Shown here one piece after another: positions 10,080 through 22,058 of a stretch of DNA of 64,000 bases. Both the position numbers and the translations under genes were made by a program. Positions within the stretch are counted from its first letter, which is position 1. Each line of letters begins with the position of its first letter. This DNA comes from Prorocentrum cordatum (Eukaryota; Sar; Dinophyceae; Prorocentrales; Prorocentraceae): the NCBI GenBank assembly GCA_963575745.1, contig CAUYUJ010003669.1, forward strand, positions 498,457-562,456, written 5' to 3'. The notes below the pieces were generated by a model. The model did no database searches and was not told where the DNA came from. It saw nothing but the letters and a program-made list of their open reading frames with translations.

Positions 10080-10425
10080 CGAGGCTTCGCTTGCTCGCTG
10101 CAGGCGACAGGGCGCAGGCGGGGAGCCCCGGGAGGGGGAGGACAGCAGAGGGAGAGGAGGAGGGGCAGGAAGAGGAGGAGCAGCAACAGGAGGAGGAGGT
10201 CAGAAGGGAGACGGGCAGGGTCGCGGGAGAGCAGGAGAAAGATACAACACGAGAACGATGAGGATGAGACTAACGGATGAGGAGGACGATGGTGAAAAGA
10301 GAGTAGTTGAATGCCCAAGAAAATAAAGACATGCAAGAGGAGGAGAAGGAGGACGATGATGGAGAAGATGGAGAGGATGACGGCACACATAACGACAGGG
10401 AAGGAGGAGGCGGAGGACGAGGATA
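10080..10425 (+). repeat. Degenerate GGA/AGG purine-rich stretch
   Basis: Scattered GGAGGA words with many interruptions; purine on plus, the reverse of the tracts at 1.9-9 kb. Confidence 0.7.
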
Positions 10426-10769
10426 AGTGTGAACAAGCACAAAGCGCATCAACGATGCTACAATAAATGCTCCCTCAAAATTCCCTCTTCACTTTTCCCT
10501 CGAAGCATGTGTGTTCACTACGGGAAATGCCCTATTGGCAGACACGCATCTGGTTCTCCCCAACCGTGCCAAAACAACGCTCATGGGACTACAAGGCTGC
10601 GAATGAACGTGACTGTTGCGTCTTGACAGTCCTGAATCGTACCCGAATGCCGTTCCTGGGAGTTGAACACCGCGAATCAACGTTACGCTGCTCCTGGCAA
10701 TCCAAGATCGCACCATAGTGCCACTTGTGTGGCTCGACATATAAGAACACGCGAAACTTTTGGAAACTG
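10426..10769. other. Unassigned
   Basis: AT-richer than its surroundings, no repeat or protein signal found. Confidence 0.3.
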
Positions 10770-11015
10770 TGCAAAATGAATGTGCGCGGCGCGCGAGAGC
10801 CACAGCTCGAACAGAAACTTCACTCCACCCTTGAGGTTACAGCAAGCTGTTACAACGAACGTGCGCGGCGCTGGAGCGAGAGCCCCACTTTTGAAAAAGG
10901 ACCCACCCTCCATCCTTGATGTTGCTGCAACATTGAAAACAGATGCGCGGCTCTGAGGCGAGAGCTACAGCTTGCAAACGCCCCGCCCTCCATCCTGGAG
11001 CTGCTGCAAAGTTCA
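10770..11015 (+). repeat. ~80-bp tandem repeat, 3 diverged copies
   Basis: Each copy has GTGCGCGGCGC (or GATGCGCGGCTC), then GCGAGAGC, CCACCCTCCATCCT and a GCTGCAA end. Copies start near 10780, 10860 and 10942. It lies just past the 3' end of the retrotransposon coding region. Confidence 0.7.
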
Positions 11016-11230
11016 AGCTTCGCTTTCATACACGGGGGGAAATATGAAGCGAGACGCCCGGCCCGCCCTACCGATACGTCTTTGGGTGCGATACGGAAGA
11101 TTTTTGTTATGAGGAGAAGGGATGGGGGAGGAGGATGGGGGTCAACGCCGGACGGATGAGGAGGTGGTGGTGCACGTTGGCTTAAGCGTTACAGCTGTGC
11201 TCATGCTACCTCTGAAACAAAACAGGACAA

Positions 11231-12732
11231 TCAAAACTTGAATTCAATCTGACCTCGCCACTGCGCAATGCGCTGTAAACGCCGTTCCCCTGCGATAGCA
11301 CGATTGGCAGCAATACGCGCCAGTTGCTCCTCGAAGAGGGAGGGAGGCGGAGGAGGAGGGGGGACCGCAGACAAGAGGAGGCGGGCCTCCTCGGCGCTCT
11401 GGGCGGCGCCGGCAGCCATCTGCCTGGCCTGCTCCGCGGGCGCTGCGGGCGCAGTCCCGCTCACTGTCGGGAAAAGGCCGAAAAGCTCACCCGCGGCCTC
11501 TTCTTCGGCCTCGTGGGGATCCCAAGGGACCACAGCAGGACCACCGAGCGAAGGAGGGGGCGACGGCGGCGGCGGCGACGACGAAGGCGGAGGCGGCGGC
11601 GGAGAAGGGGGAGGAGGAAGGCCACCGGAAAAAACTACCCACCTCTCAGGCTCATCAGATCTCATGGCCGATGTACGGCAGGCGTAATCGGGGGCAACCT
11701 CGTGAGGCCTGATCGGGTCCCATGGAACGTGTAACTGTTGGAGCTGGTAGCGGAGCTCCTCTGATTCACCATCGTCGTCCCACGGCTGTGACTCGTCAAA
11801 GATACGCGTGCAAGCATCCACGATGCCCTTCGCAAGCGCACGACACACGTTGCCAGGATATGTCTTTTTCTGCGCTGTGCGGAACACCCCATCGTCGGTT
11901 TTCCCCTGGAGGACCTGGTGGGAATTCGGAGGGTGGGGGCACTTCCCCTGCAGTGCGGCGTAGATGGATGGCATGCGTATGGCAAGTACCCGTGTCGGTG
12001 CCTTCCCAAACGTGCTGGGGTCGCCCTCTCTAAAACAGCATTGGTCGAAGTCTACCGTGGTGGAGCATGGCGCTGAAGCGATGGCGCGCGCTGGCGGCCA
12101 CATTAAGGAGGTAGGAGCGCCCTTTCTCCAGACAGCTGGCGTGGGATGCTCCATCCATGCTGCCGTGCCCGCTCTAAGATGGGTTCCCATGAGGTGCAGC
12201 ATAGCATGTAATAACTGGCTCCCGACACATAGTTGCTGATGCTGCCGAAGTGTCGCCCATGGTACGCCCCACATGTATTCAGTCGTCCGTAGTGGGGGGG
12301 CCCCCCCTCCAACCAACGAGCTGCACTCCATGTCTCGCATGGAGGGCCCCCCCCAGAGCACCACACTCTCCTAGCGAGTATGTGGTCGACCCACTGTTGG
12401 ATTGTGTCAGCCCGGGCCAGATTGCCACGAATGGAGTGGATTGCGATGTCCACACTTAGCACCACAAACTCAAAACTCGCGGAAGCCAAGGTATCTTCTA
12501 TGCGAAATTGAACGTCACCCTCCCTGCGCATACCCGAAAATACATCCAATATGGAAACCGATTTACGCCTAATCCTGATCGGGAGAGATTGGGCAGCCAT
12601 GTCCGTGTAATCTTGAACTCGGTAGATGTCCCACCGATCCAGGAAGGGGTACTCTTGCGGAGGGGCCTGTTGAGGGGCTTCAAAGGTAGGATTCAAGATG
12701 AACTGCCTGTAAGAGTCATCTAGCTCGTACAT
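11231..12732 (-). pseudogene. C5-cytosine-methyltransferase-like ORF with Pro-rich C-terminal tail (one frameshift)
   Basis: From ATG at 12732 the frame reads VSILDVFSGMRREGD (motif I-like, VFSG), then FVVLSVDIAI and CSGGGPPCETWSAARW near 12315-12356. GGPPC with a following S is the catalytic-loop pattern of C5 methyltransferases, and the Cys is present. The frame is then lost; the -11231 frame takes over within a G7C7 run at 12294-12308 and continues PPLRTTEYMWGVPW, WMEHPTPAVW (motif VI position), DFDQCCF, and TAQKKTYPGNVCRALA. A Pro/Ser-rich segment follows and the end is helical (RIAANRAIAGERRLQR) to a TGA at 11231. A family of such domains is common next to reverse transcriptases in dinoflagellates; whether it methylates DNA is unknown. 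Confidence 0.65.
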
Positions 12733-13530
12733 GGAATGAGGAGGAGAGAGGAGGAGGAGGGAGGAGGATGGGAACGAGGGAGGAGGACGAGGAGGAGGAA
12801 CTCCCTTCCAAGCACCCCTGCCCCTGGGATGGCCCTGGATCTTCAGTCAGGCGAGCCCCCTTGCCTGCATTCGCCCTGCCAAGACATGTTGACCCCAGCG
12901 TACCCTGGGCTCCTGTGCCTGGCCCCCCCCCTCCTCGGCCTACCCCGCAGGTCCGACGCTGCGAGAGAGGATGATATACCGATGCAGATCACGACCAGAG
13001 CCCTGCACGGTTTCCCTCAGGCCGTGAACGACCCGAGGAGGAGGAGGAGGAGGATGAGGAGGAGGAGGAGGATTCTATTCTATTATACCCCATTGCGTCC
13101 CCTGCATGCCGAATAGTGAACTAAGCTTAGAGTGGCGCGCGCTGGGCCCTATGGTCGCGGGGTGCAAACGGCCTCGAAATTTGCAACTTCAAGAAACCGC
13201 TGTCTCCCAACGTGCAAAAACTCTCAGTCAGGACTTCAAGCGAGCACAGCGGAGCACTGGCACCCAATACTGTCACTGGATGGCCTCTAGGCGCGCAACC
13301 GTGCCACCGCTGGACAGCGGGGCACTCTGATCAGAATCGGAGTCACCCTCGGTCCCGAAAGCCAATACTTTTAAGTCGTGCCCTTGAAACCATCCCGAGA
13401 GGAAAACTCAAAGACCTCGGGCCTCTCTAAAACCTCGTTCGAACTAATACCAGGGGGGGAGGGGGGGGGAAGGAGGAGGAGGAGGAGAAAAGATGGGCAG
13501 CGGCGGCAGGCGGCTCATGAGCGGGCGGCC
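12733..13530. other. Spacer between the two retroelement ORFs, with GGA tracts
   Basis: Contains AGG-rich tracts at 12735-12800, 13035-13072 and 13452-13490, and otherwise unremarkable sequence. No protein-like frame joins the two flanking ORFs through it. Confidence 0.5.
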
Positions 13531-15145
13531 TCATCCCTCCTGGTTCGCCGCCGTATACTCCCCCATCTCCACCAGCGTGCTGACCACCGAGCGCACATTC
13601 GGATTGCGAGCTGGGGCGCCCGCTTTCACCTCCACTTGCGGCTTCGCCGCGATAGCTGCCATCGCCTCCATCTGCACCGCCCTCAGCTCTGGCACCACCA
13701 TCAGGTTGATCCTCCAGCGGTCCTCCGACCAAGCTTTCTGGCGATGGCACTTTTTCTGCATGCATGTCAGCACTTGGCCCGAAACACTCGACACCTTCTG
13801 TGAGTGCACCTGGAGCTGCGTCTTCTTCTCTTTCGGCACACTCTCGTCTTTTGCAATCATACTGATCAAAGCTATCCAGCAGCGCTCGTGACTCGGCGTC
13901 ATCTTGTTCATCTCTTCGTACTTTTTCGCTTCCTTGAGGGCCTTGCGCTCTGCGCCGTAAGACTTGCCCGTGTCCTGAAGGCCCTTCAAGTATGGATGAG
14001 CTCCTCGCACCAGCGCCGTCGTCTCCAGGCAGCCCTGGAGTCTGCGCTGCATCACGTCCATACCCACCACCGTCTTCGCCGTCGCTGTCGCCAGCTGCTT
14101 GAGCTGATCGTTGTCTGCGCTGCCCACGGCGCGGCGGGTATTTCTCGCCCGGTCGCCCTCCATCTGCACTGCTGTCGCCAGCTGCTCCATCCCCGCCCCT
14201 CCCATCGCTCTCTTGGCCGAGAAAGTGCGTTCGAATATGCCGATGTGCACTCCCGAGAGTATCAAACGGGGCGTTGCAGAAGGGGCGCGTGATATCTGTC
14301 GGGAGATCCAGAGCCGAAAGAAGTCCCGACGGTGGGCCAGGTCTCTGAGCACAAGCTGGGGGGTCTTCTCCCCGCGGGCCTGACTGCGAAGACGAGCGTT
14401 TGTGATGTTGGCACGTACTCTCGAGCACCATGGGCATTGATTCGTGATGGGAGCACGTCTATAGTCATTGCTTATCCCATGTGCGCGATATTCATGAACA
14501 CGTAGCTGTTTTATGGCATCATAAGAATGTGCACAGCGAACTTCATTCACGACAACCTCACACTTTAACAGACGCGACCCCGAACTTGGCAACGCAGGCA
14601 GAGATGAGGTCTGAGGAGGAACTCCATCGCCCATGATATCTTCAGGAGGGGCGAAAGTCTCAGGATCCTCGAAAATCGAAAACCAACCACGAACACGAAA
14701 GGCGTCCTGGGCCGGCCGATGATGTCGACCAAGTTCATTAAGATCTGCTCCGAACTGCTTAAGCCACGGATTACATCTATGTTGAGGTTTCCCCCGCCCC
14801 GTCAGCTCCTTCTTGCCGTTCACTGCGCCGGTAAGCACGCCTAGCAGTGCGCGAAGATCCCGAGGAAAACGTGCCATATGGTGTATCCATCTAAATCTCC
14901 GATATCTCAAGATACTCTGAGTTGTATATAGTTGGAGTCGTCGTCTTACTTCATAGTTAGATATGGTGCGGCAATACGTGACGTGCCCCCGCTCGTCGCT
15001 CTGCTTGTTAGTCCCCATCCACCATCAGAAGTACTCGTGCGTGCTGTGCAATAAAGCCATCAATATGTTCTGCCGCCCGATCAGACAGGAGCCAAGTCTC
15101 CCCACCCGAGAGATACGTGTTGACGACCATCCCCTGGAACAATCT
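13531..15145 (-). pseudogene. LINE polyprotein, C-terminal part: RT thumb, zinc finger, helical tail
   Basis: This frame takes over from the RT frame at an A6 run (15145-15150 on plus as T6); removing one A joins the two smoothly into FQGMVVNTYLSGGETWLLS. It continues through QSILRYRRFRWIHHMARFPR and a C2H2 finger (CEVVVNEVRCAHSYDAIKQL... with HEYRAH, about 14480-14570) and CPWC at about 14427-14441. The last ~200 residues are rich in E, K, A and L and likely helical, ending at a stop at 13531. In dinoflagellate LINEs this tail usually follows RT and is thought to bind nucleic acid. Confidence 0.65.
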
Positions 15146-16866
15146 TTTTTAATTTCCGAGGCGCATGACTAGCCCAGAACTTCCCCATGGCGTTCCACCC
15201 AAGACGAGCCGCATCCTGACGTTTTTTGGGCTCCCAGGTCTCGTGGCCGTCGAAATGGTGCCATGCTCCCAGGTGCCTCAGACAGATTGTAGGGTTCCCC
15301 TCGAAGGTGATGTTCTGTTTTTTGTAGAACTGCTGCATTTTCTGGTGGGATCCACGACCGTATGCTCGAAAGAAGACCTCTTTTTTTTTATCTCGATTCT
15401 GTTGTGGTCCCGTCGGCTCGCTGACGCGTGCAGCAAGTGCCTGATCCCAGTCTTGTACTCGGGAACTCGCTTGCTCCGCGTCCCCACTCAGGCCCATGCG
15501 AAACATGTCGTCCGCATACGCCCCGTGGCTGAAATTGATCTGCGTCTGAGTTATCGGTTCCAGCACGTGAAGAAAGTTACGGTCCTCCTCCGTCTCCGTT
15601 GCGGCTACCCATCTGTCTACACATGGGTCAAGTACATTGATGAACTTATCTGGCGCAGCCACGTCCCCCTGCAGGTCCCCGCATCCAAGTGACATCAGTG
15701 CCCAGTCGCCTGAGTCCGCTCGTAGAAAGCAGAAAGCCTTCGCGCGTCTCTGCAGCAGTAGTTCGTCGTCACCAGGAGGGAGTGCCGCGCGTGCCACAGC
15801 ATTTAGCGCCTCATGATCCACGGACGCGAAGGCGTTGGCCTGATCATCAAACGGGGCCACCCAGGTACGTTGATGCTGAGCCAGGTGCCATCGAGCAATC
15901 TTCACCTGCAGGATGGTCTGCTCGCGCCGCCGTCGGGGTTTGAAGCCTGTGGAGTTGTCGGAGCCATGCTCTGTACGTCGTGACCACAATTGTCCTGCGA
16001 AGGCTTTGCCGATCGGGTCCAGTAGGTGAACGACGCGCTCGGCCTTGCACTTCTCCTTGCCATTACCTCCCTGCACCCTGCAACCAGAACTAACCGCCCA
16101 AATCTGTGACATGTGAAGCCGTCTTCTAATAATATAAAGAAGGTGTTCGGGGTCGCTGCTGAAAGGGGCCAGATCGTTCACAATGCTTCGGCTTCGCCAC
16201 GGCAAGCAGCCAGGCCTCTCGAGGTACTGACCACGGTGGTACGGCACGTCGCGCTTTAGCTTTTCGAAGTCTATATAAGATACCATGGTAGTCCTCCTGC
16301 GCTCGCACATAAAATGGTCGGCCATCGGTATCCATGTTCTGCGTGTCGTGCTGGATGAGTGCCTGTTCCGCTGCTCGATGGGTAGCCTCGGAGGCATCGG
16401 CGCGCGTCTCTGTCCTATTTGTTGAGAAGACACCGCCAGAGACCACTGAGTCTGAAATTCCTGCTGCTACATCTGAAGATCGTAGTCGCCGTTGAAGTTG
16501 ATCAGCTCGCTGTGCAATGTGCTCGGTACGCCCCGCGGTGTCGGGTGGGATCGCCATCGCCTGCTCCATTATACAGGGCGCTTCTTCGTGACTTCCAATA
16601 CTAGTGGCCCGAGCCTGCATACCCCCGCTCGGTCCCTCCTGGCCCATGTGCTGAATCCACTCATCGATTGTGGGAGGGAATGTCGCCGCCAGTTGAAATC
16701 GCCCCTTCTTGGGCCCCAGGCGCGCGCCAGCTATCAGACATGAAAGAACCCACACTTGATGCCAATCATTTTGTGGCTGGGCTCGCTCCAACTCCATCGA
16801 CCAGGCGTCTCGCATGCGTCGAAAGTCTCGCCGTCGAAATCGGCGAAGGTATTTCTGAAATAGCAT
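15081..16866 (-). pseudogene. LINE polyprotein, reverse transcriptase part (two frames)
   Basis: The first frame (16866-16126) carries WHQVWVLSCLIAG, PTIDEWIQHMGQEGP and RRAVPPWSVPREAWLLAVA. Around 16150 it passes to a second frame (to 15081) with RVVHLLDPIGKAFAGQLW, motif A FDDQANAFASVDHEAL (about 15823-15849), motif B-like LGCGDLQGDVAAP, and motif C GAYADDMF (YADD at 15507-15518). The catalytic Asp residues are therefore present. It copies element RNA into DNA at the target site. The change of frame near the CCCC at about 16150 and the one at 16866 break the ORF as written. Confidence 0.75.
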
Positions 16867-18199
16867 GCATTTGTCCCCTCATCTCTTGGGTAACATGATC
16901 AGCTGCTTGAAGTCGTGCACGAGCATCTTTGTATTTCTCGCGTAGACGGGCAGTGCTGGTGTCCTCACCTCTTCGAGTCTGCCCAGGATGTCGAGTGAAA
17001 TAGATCTCAGCCTGCTCTCGTAGGCCAACTTGAAGAAAGTTCCAATAACCACCTACATCAAGATAATCTTGCAGCGAACGAATCTGTGCCATAGTATCTG
17101 GGTGAGCGGCCCATGCGTCCAGATCTCGAATGAAGCCGTCATAGAGGGGTCCACCTTTCAACCAAGCCTGCATATATCTGTCATAATCCCATGTGCAGTT
17201 TGAGAACGACTTCGGTTCATGCCAAGACCGGGTCATGAAATCCATCACCAAGGGAGCGTGGTCTGCATTATCTTTAGCATGTGAGAGTTGTAAGAGTCGT
17301 CCAGTTCGTCGCCAAACACGTAACGTCTGAACTTGGGCCATCATGGCTTTCGGAATAGCAATGTAGTCGATCCTTGACATGGTCGAACCTCTGAAATACG
17401 TGGCCCCATATCCCTCCCTAAAGTACGTGTTTGCCAGACACAAATGGTGTGTGTTCAACATCATGCGCCAGTGCGGTGTGTGCGGATCCTCCTTGGCAGC
17501 CCCACGAGGGCCTATCGCATCCTGTTGGCTCGTATTGTGCATGTGTATCCACTGCCCACCCACAGTCTGAAGCCCACAATGAAAATTACCATCCATCATC
17601 AATATCGGGGTACATCTGGCTGGAAGCTGAGAGAGAACCTTACTAATCCAGTCTACTAGAGCATGACCGTGTTTTCGGTCTGCTTCCGATTTTGGCAACA
17701 GCATACCATATGCGGTGATAAAACAGAAATCGTAGTGGCCCGACCAGCGGTATCGAACGGCTCCCCCACGTCCCTGGATCTGATCGGGTGGACACCAGGC
17801 CTGCAGAAATCTTTGCGTTCGAAACGTCTTCGCATCGAAGGCCAACATGCATCCAGTGCTCGTGTTCGTCCCGTCTGTGTTCTTGCTTCTCTCCTGCTTG
17901 CGAAGTTTTCTCGTAGCCGACGTGGGCCACTGCCAGACGACATACTTGCCCACTCGGGGCGATAGAACCTTCAACGTGCCGTCAAATGATGCCCGAACCA
18001 TCGCCTGCCCTGTTCCAGTAAGACCTATCACATGGCAGGTGTCTAGACCGTCCAAAACCTCTCGTAGCCCCCGATGCAGAGGTAGCGCTTGAGGATTATA
18101 CTGGGCGACGCGTAGACGGGTGGCCTGGGGCGGGGCCGAGGGCTGCGCGGATGTCATCAGAGTCGGTCCCAAGAAAATGTAAGCGAGAAAGGCAACCAT
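16866..18199 (-). pseudogene. LINE polyprotein, AP-endonuclease-like N-terminal part
   Basis: I choose ATG 18199 (MVAFLAYIFLGPTLM) because further upstream the frame runs into a (CCT)n tract that gives poly-Leu; ATG 18157 is an alternative. LRVAQYNPQAL starts at residue 29. Exo/endonuclease motifs follow: MMDGNFH at residue 202, SRIDYIAIPK at 275, and ADHAPLVMDF around 313. The usual catalytic Glu position seems to read GLTGTGQ, a variant I also associate with dinoflagellate LINEs. The domain nicks target DNA to prime reverse transcription. After residue ~445 the frame must shift by one base at GCATGCTATTTC to continue into RT. Confidence 0.75.
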
Positions 18200-18283
18200 C
18201 AACGTGAGAACCCGCGTTCCTCGTGGAGAAGTGAGAGAGCAAGATGCCAAAATGAAAGGAGAGACTTGCACCAGTATGGCATC

Positions 18284-18441
18284 TAGGAGGAGGAGGAGGA
18301 GGAGGAGGAGGAGGAGGAGGAGGAGGAGGAGGAGGAGGAGGAGGAGGAGGAGGAGGAGGAGGAGAAGGGGGGAGGAGGATGAGGAGGACGAGGAGGAGGA
18401 CGGATTGCCTAAGCCTTTCGGGAAAAAAAACCCTCCACCAA
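18284..18441 (+). repeat. (AGG)n tract with conserved flank
   Basis: A pure AGG run to about 18365, then GGA/GAC-rich sequence, then GCCTAAGCCTTTCGGG and AAACCCTCCA. The same run-plus-flank occurs at 31183-31320. It ends the sequence 5' of the retrotransposon start. Confidence 0.85.
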
Positions 18442-19004
18442 GCCCCCGACGCCATCCATCTGCGGCATACTTCGAGCCAAATCGACCTGTGGGGGCCCAG
18501 AAGCCCGAAACTGGGCGCAAACGCCAGGGGGCGTGAACGAACTTGCAACGCCCAGATCTTAGGGGACCCCTGCCTGGGCTCCCCCCGCACGCGCCCCGCT
18601 CCCAGAACACACGCACACCGAGCCCGCTCCCTTCGGCAGCAGCGTGCATCCGCGTCACCCGCCAGCGATGTGAGACGAATTCTCCACGCGCCGCCCGCTC
18701 TCTGAGCCGGCCTGGCCCATATGAGGACGTTGCGCGGCTACACAGCAGACCACCCAGAGGACCGCTGCCGCTGGTGACTTCCTGACAGCCCAGGTCCTCA
18801 AAAGGCCACACGGCTGATAATAGGCGGTAGGGCTCCTTTTCTTCGGACCACACGCTTCGGTTTCCCAGCGCGGGGTCCCCACACGCCCTGTGCCCCCACA
18901 GAGCCTTGGCCAACCGAGTGAGGCAATGGGCGATTGAAGAGCTCAAGCTGAGCTCGCACATCCTCGCAACTGTTTGCCACGACGGGCTAACGCGACAAAG
19001 GAAA
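18442..19004. other. Unassigned
   Basis: GC-rich with open frames both ways; no protein or repeat signal seen. Confidence 0.3.
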
Positions 19005-19190
19005 AGGAGGCGAGGAGGAGGATGACGAGGAGGAGGAGGAGGAGGAGGAGGAGGATATTAGAGGAGGGAGAAGGGAGGAGGAGGAGGAGTAGAAGGAGGA
19101 GGACGAGGAGAAGGAGGAGGAGGAGGAGGACGAGGAGGAGGGGGAGGAGGAAGAGTAGGAGGAAGATGTCTTCGAGGAGGAGGAGCAGCA
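19005..19190 (+). repeat. GGA/AGG purine tract, ~185 bp
   Basis: AGGAGG units with GA and T interruptions; reads poly-Arg/Gly on plus and poly-Leu/Pro on minus. Confidence 0.9.
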
Positions 19191-19566
19191 GAAACACCAA
19201 CAACAGCATCAGTCACAGCAGCCGATATTGATTTCCTGAAGCACAACCTCACAACACCACAACACCTCGGGACACATCGGCGGCAACATAGAATAGAGGA
19301 GAAGGAGAGCAGGAGCAGGATGCGGGGAGGAGCCCGGGCTGCAACCGAAGGGGGGGACGGATAGGATTGATGACGACGATCGGTGACAGTGCTTGTGCTT
19401 TTCTCCATAGCGAACGAAAGCCGCACCGCACAGCGGCCACCTATGAGTGTGACGGGCTGCGAAAGGTACGGGCCCCATGGTCTGGAGACACCGCGTCCAG
19501 CGTCCCACAGGGTGGCACAGTGGACACCAACGAAAGGGCAACGACAATGAAGGGCTGAGGGGAGGG
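19191..19566. other. Unassigned
   Basis: Mixed sequence with no recognisable protein feature; minus-strand frames continue the low-complexity translation of the adjoining purine tract. Confidence 0.3.
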
Positions 19567-19830
19567 TGAGGTAAGGGATGTCTTTCAGTCTAAGGCGGCT
19601 GAGGCAAGCCGATGGACGTCGAAGATCAAGCGGAGGACGGATAAGGAAAAGCAGTATATTAATATATGATGGGCCCACAAAAAAGACCCTGCAATGTAAC
19701 CCTGCAACTCAAGCGCTGCTGCCGAAGAAGGGGCGAAGATGAAGACGAGGTGAGAATGTCTTTCAGTCTGAGGCGGCTGAGGTGGGCCGAAGGATGTCGA
19801 TAGAGAAGCAGAGGACGGAAACAAAGAACA
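19567..19830 (+). repeat. 85-bp direct repeat, two copies 180 bp apart
   Basis: Both copies contain ATGTCTTTCAGTCT, AGGCGGCTGAGG and a GCCGA...GTCGA segment, at about 19567-19650 and 19747-19830. Confidence 0.65.
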
Positions 19831-19867
19831 ACACATATGATATCAACATCATAGCCCTGACTCAAGC

Positions 19868-21194
19868 GCTGCTGCCTACTCGTCTACTCCAGCAGATGCT
19901 TCGCAGCGGTCTTGAGCCACTTGGACTCCTCGACCACTGCAACTTTTTCTGAACCGCCCAGCTTCCCGCGCCCGTCTGCTCCCAGAGCGAGGCGCGAGAA
20001 CATCTCGTCCTCGCTCTCGTCCATCCTGGAAGCCTTCGCGGAAGCACTGCTTAGCCCGCGGGGGAAAACTCGCGCAAAATGTCCACCGGTGGCGGCGCGC
20101 AGTCGACCTCCGCCCGCTCCTCCTCGCCGCCCTTCTTGGGCGGAGATTGGGTTTCAACACGAGCTTGAAGCACAAACTCCAAATGGGTCATGTTGAAAAT
20201 AATGGTGGCCATGTCTGGACTGCCGTGAACCTGCACTGGCGTTGTGAGGATATGCGTATGGACTAGCTTCGCAATCCACTGTTTGTCGTTCTTTCTTGTA
20301 GGCAAGGCCTTGAGGTGCGACTCCGTCGCGGTCGGGGGCGCGATACAGCCGCGCATGGTCGCCCGCGCGAAGTCGCGCAGCATCTCGGCCGTCGAAGAAA
20401 TCCAGATATCCAGCTCGCCCTCGCACTTGCAACCGTCGGTCTCGACGTTGCCAGCCCCGATGGAACCAAGCGACTTCTTGGAAATAGGAACAGCGCCCTT
20501 GCGCGAAATCAAAACAACTCCAGCAATGCGTAGACGCACCGCGCTTGCGGCGTAGACGCCCAGGAACGCATCCTTGCGACGGCCAAGCGACGACGCCGTA
20601 GTTCCATCCCGATTTGACTTGCCAGCTTTGGCTCTGAGGCCGCCCACCCCTCGCCCTTCTGGCGGTGCGAAAAAGGTCTTCATGGCGCGGGCCGTAGCGC
20701 GCGCTGCAGCTGGCGAGGGTTGCCCATGATGCATGAACCCCCCTCCGAAAAAAGACGTCCAGGGATAGTTCGGAAGCTGCCGCCTTCAACCCTTGCTCTG
20801 GTGACGTCGTTGAGCTCCTTGGAGACTTGGTCGGCGTGCATCCCGTTGTCCTTCGCAACTCTTGCATCCACTCCATCATCGGCGGCGCCGTCTTGCTCTG
20901 GGCCAGCCTCGCCGCGGCCGCCCTGCTCCGCAATGGGTTTAGATGTGATGGCCCACTATTGCTGTCAAGAGCGGTTTCTTCTTCCCTCCTATTTTTCCTG
21001 TCCTTATCAGTCAGTTTGGCCACGAATACGTCCTTGGACCGTTTATATTGAGTGCCGTCGCTCTGTCGTTGCTCAATGGCGCGAAGATCGTCGCGAAAAG
21101 CGGCGACCGTCATCCCCTTGCAAGGGGGGGCCCTCGCAGTCCCAGGCGTCTTCCAGTCGGCCTCGCTTTTCGGGGTGAACTTCTGCCCTGCCAA
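19868..21194 (-). pseudogene. Coding remnant, unknown family (several frameshifts)
   Basis: Reads as protein in shifting minus frames. It begins MAGQKFTPKSEADWKTPGTA (ATG 21194), passes through RSKDVFVAKLTDKDRKNRRE and PPMMEWMQEL, then changes frame near 20880 to RVAKDNGMHADQVSKELNDV. Another frame holds DAFLGVYAASAVRLRIAG, GELDIWISSTAEMLRDFARA and MATIIFNMTHLEFVLQARVE. At a C5 run near 20060 a last shift leads to MDESEDEMFSRLALGADG and KTAAKHLLE before a TAG. The composition (balanced K/E/D/L, amphipathic) is unlike the repeat-derived frames nearby. I do not recognise the family. Either a decayed gene or a real one with indel errors or introns. Confidence 0.4.
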
Positions 21195-21227
21195 AGTCTG
21201 AGCCTTCGCTCAAGTCAAAGTTCAATG

Positions 21228-22058
21228 TCAGGTGGCTCGCCCCTTGTCAGCGCAGACGGAGTCCAGCGCGGTGACCTCGATCCAGCCAAATTTCATCAGA
21301 GCCAGGATGTTTCGCAGGTGCATGTCGCAATCATAATAGACGTTGCCAGCCTCCTTGTCGAACTCCGCGGCCTGGTTGGCCCCGTGCAGTCGAGACTCTC
21401 TCATCAGTGGTGCAGCTATCCTGCGTAGACTGCGGGTGCATGGTCTGCAATATCGCCCAGTTCCACGCGCGGCGCAGATCACCCACGAAGTTCGTTTTGA
21501 CATCAGCCCTGAAGCGGGACACGGCGGCAGAGACGCGGTAGGCAAACGAGAAAATGGCATTCGTTGTCCAGGGGCCAGACGGCTTCGACGACGAAGCCGG
21601 GGCGCCAACGCTGTTGCGCTCGTCCCCCAGGCAGGCGTCCAACTGAGGATCTGTTGCCAAAGTGCAGAGACAGCTGCGACGAATAATTGATTTTCCATGA
21701 CGTCGAGGTCCGACAAGCCCGCAGCGCGCTCCATCATCGCCCCTGGCGCCTTCGCCTTGGCAGTGGCCTTGAACGCGTCTACCTTTATTCGGGTAAAATA
21801 AATGCATAGGTCCTGCCCTTCCTTCTCGATGTTCTTGTGTTTCATCCTTCTCATATTGATCGTGTTCTGCTTCGTTATGCTCTTCCTCGCCCCCCGCATC
21901 ATCTGCGCCTCCTTCTTCGGCAGATTGCCCGGAGTGGCTTCCCGCGAGAATAACTTGCATGTCCTTCCTGAGGGCCCTCCACTGCTAGCAGGCCACATGT
22001 TTGAGGATAACACTTCCGCAAAGACCCGCAAAGAGCCATCTGAAAAAAACGAGTTCAA
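21228..22058 (-). pseudogene. Coding remnant, unknown family (frameshifted)
   Basis: Minus frames alternate. One holds CIYFTRIKVDAFKATAKAKA and VMENQLFVAAVSALW; another DACLGDERNSVGAPASSSKP, TTNAIFSFAYRVSAAVSRF and VGDLRRAWNWAILQTMHPQS; the first resumes at QAAEFDKEAGNVYYDCDMHL to a stop at 21228. It abuts the previous remnant and may be the same original gene. No domain recognised. Confidence 0.4.

Larger units (their letters stand above)
11231..18199 (-). mobile_element. Degenerate dinoflagellate-type LINE with C5-methyltransferase-like ORF
   Basis: On the minus strand the coding order is AP endonuclease, reverse transcriptase, C2H2 zinc finger and helical tail, then, after an 800-base purine-rich gap, a methyltransferase-like ORF. 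The parts are described separately. At least four frame changes are needed: near 16866, 16150, 15145 and 12300. No poly-A tail or target duplication was found, so the ends are set by coding content only. Whether the last ORF belongs to the same element is inference from orientation, spacing and memory of similar fusions in dinoflagellate predicted proteins. Confidence 0.75.
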
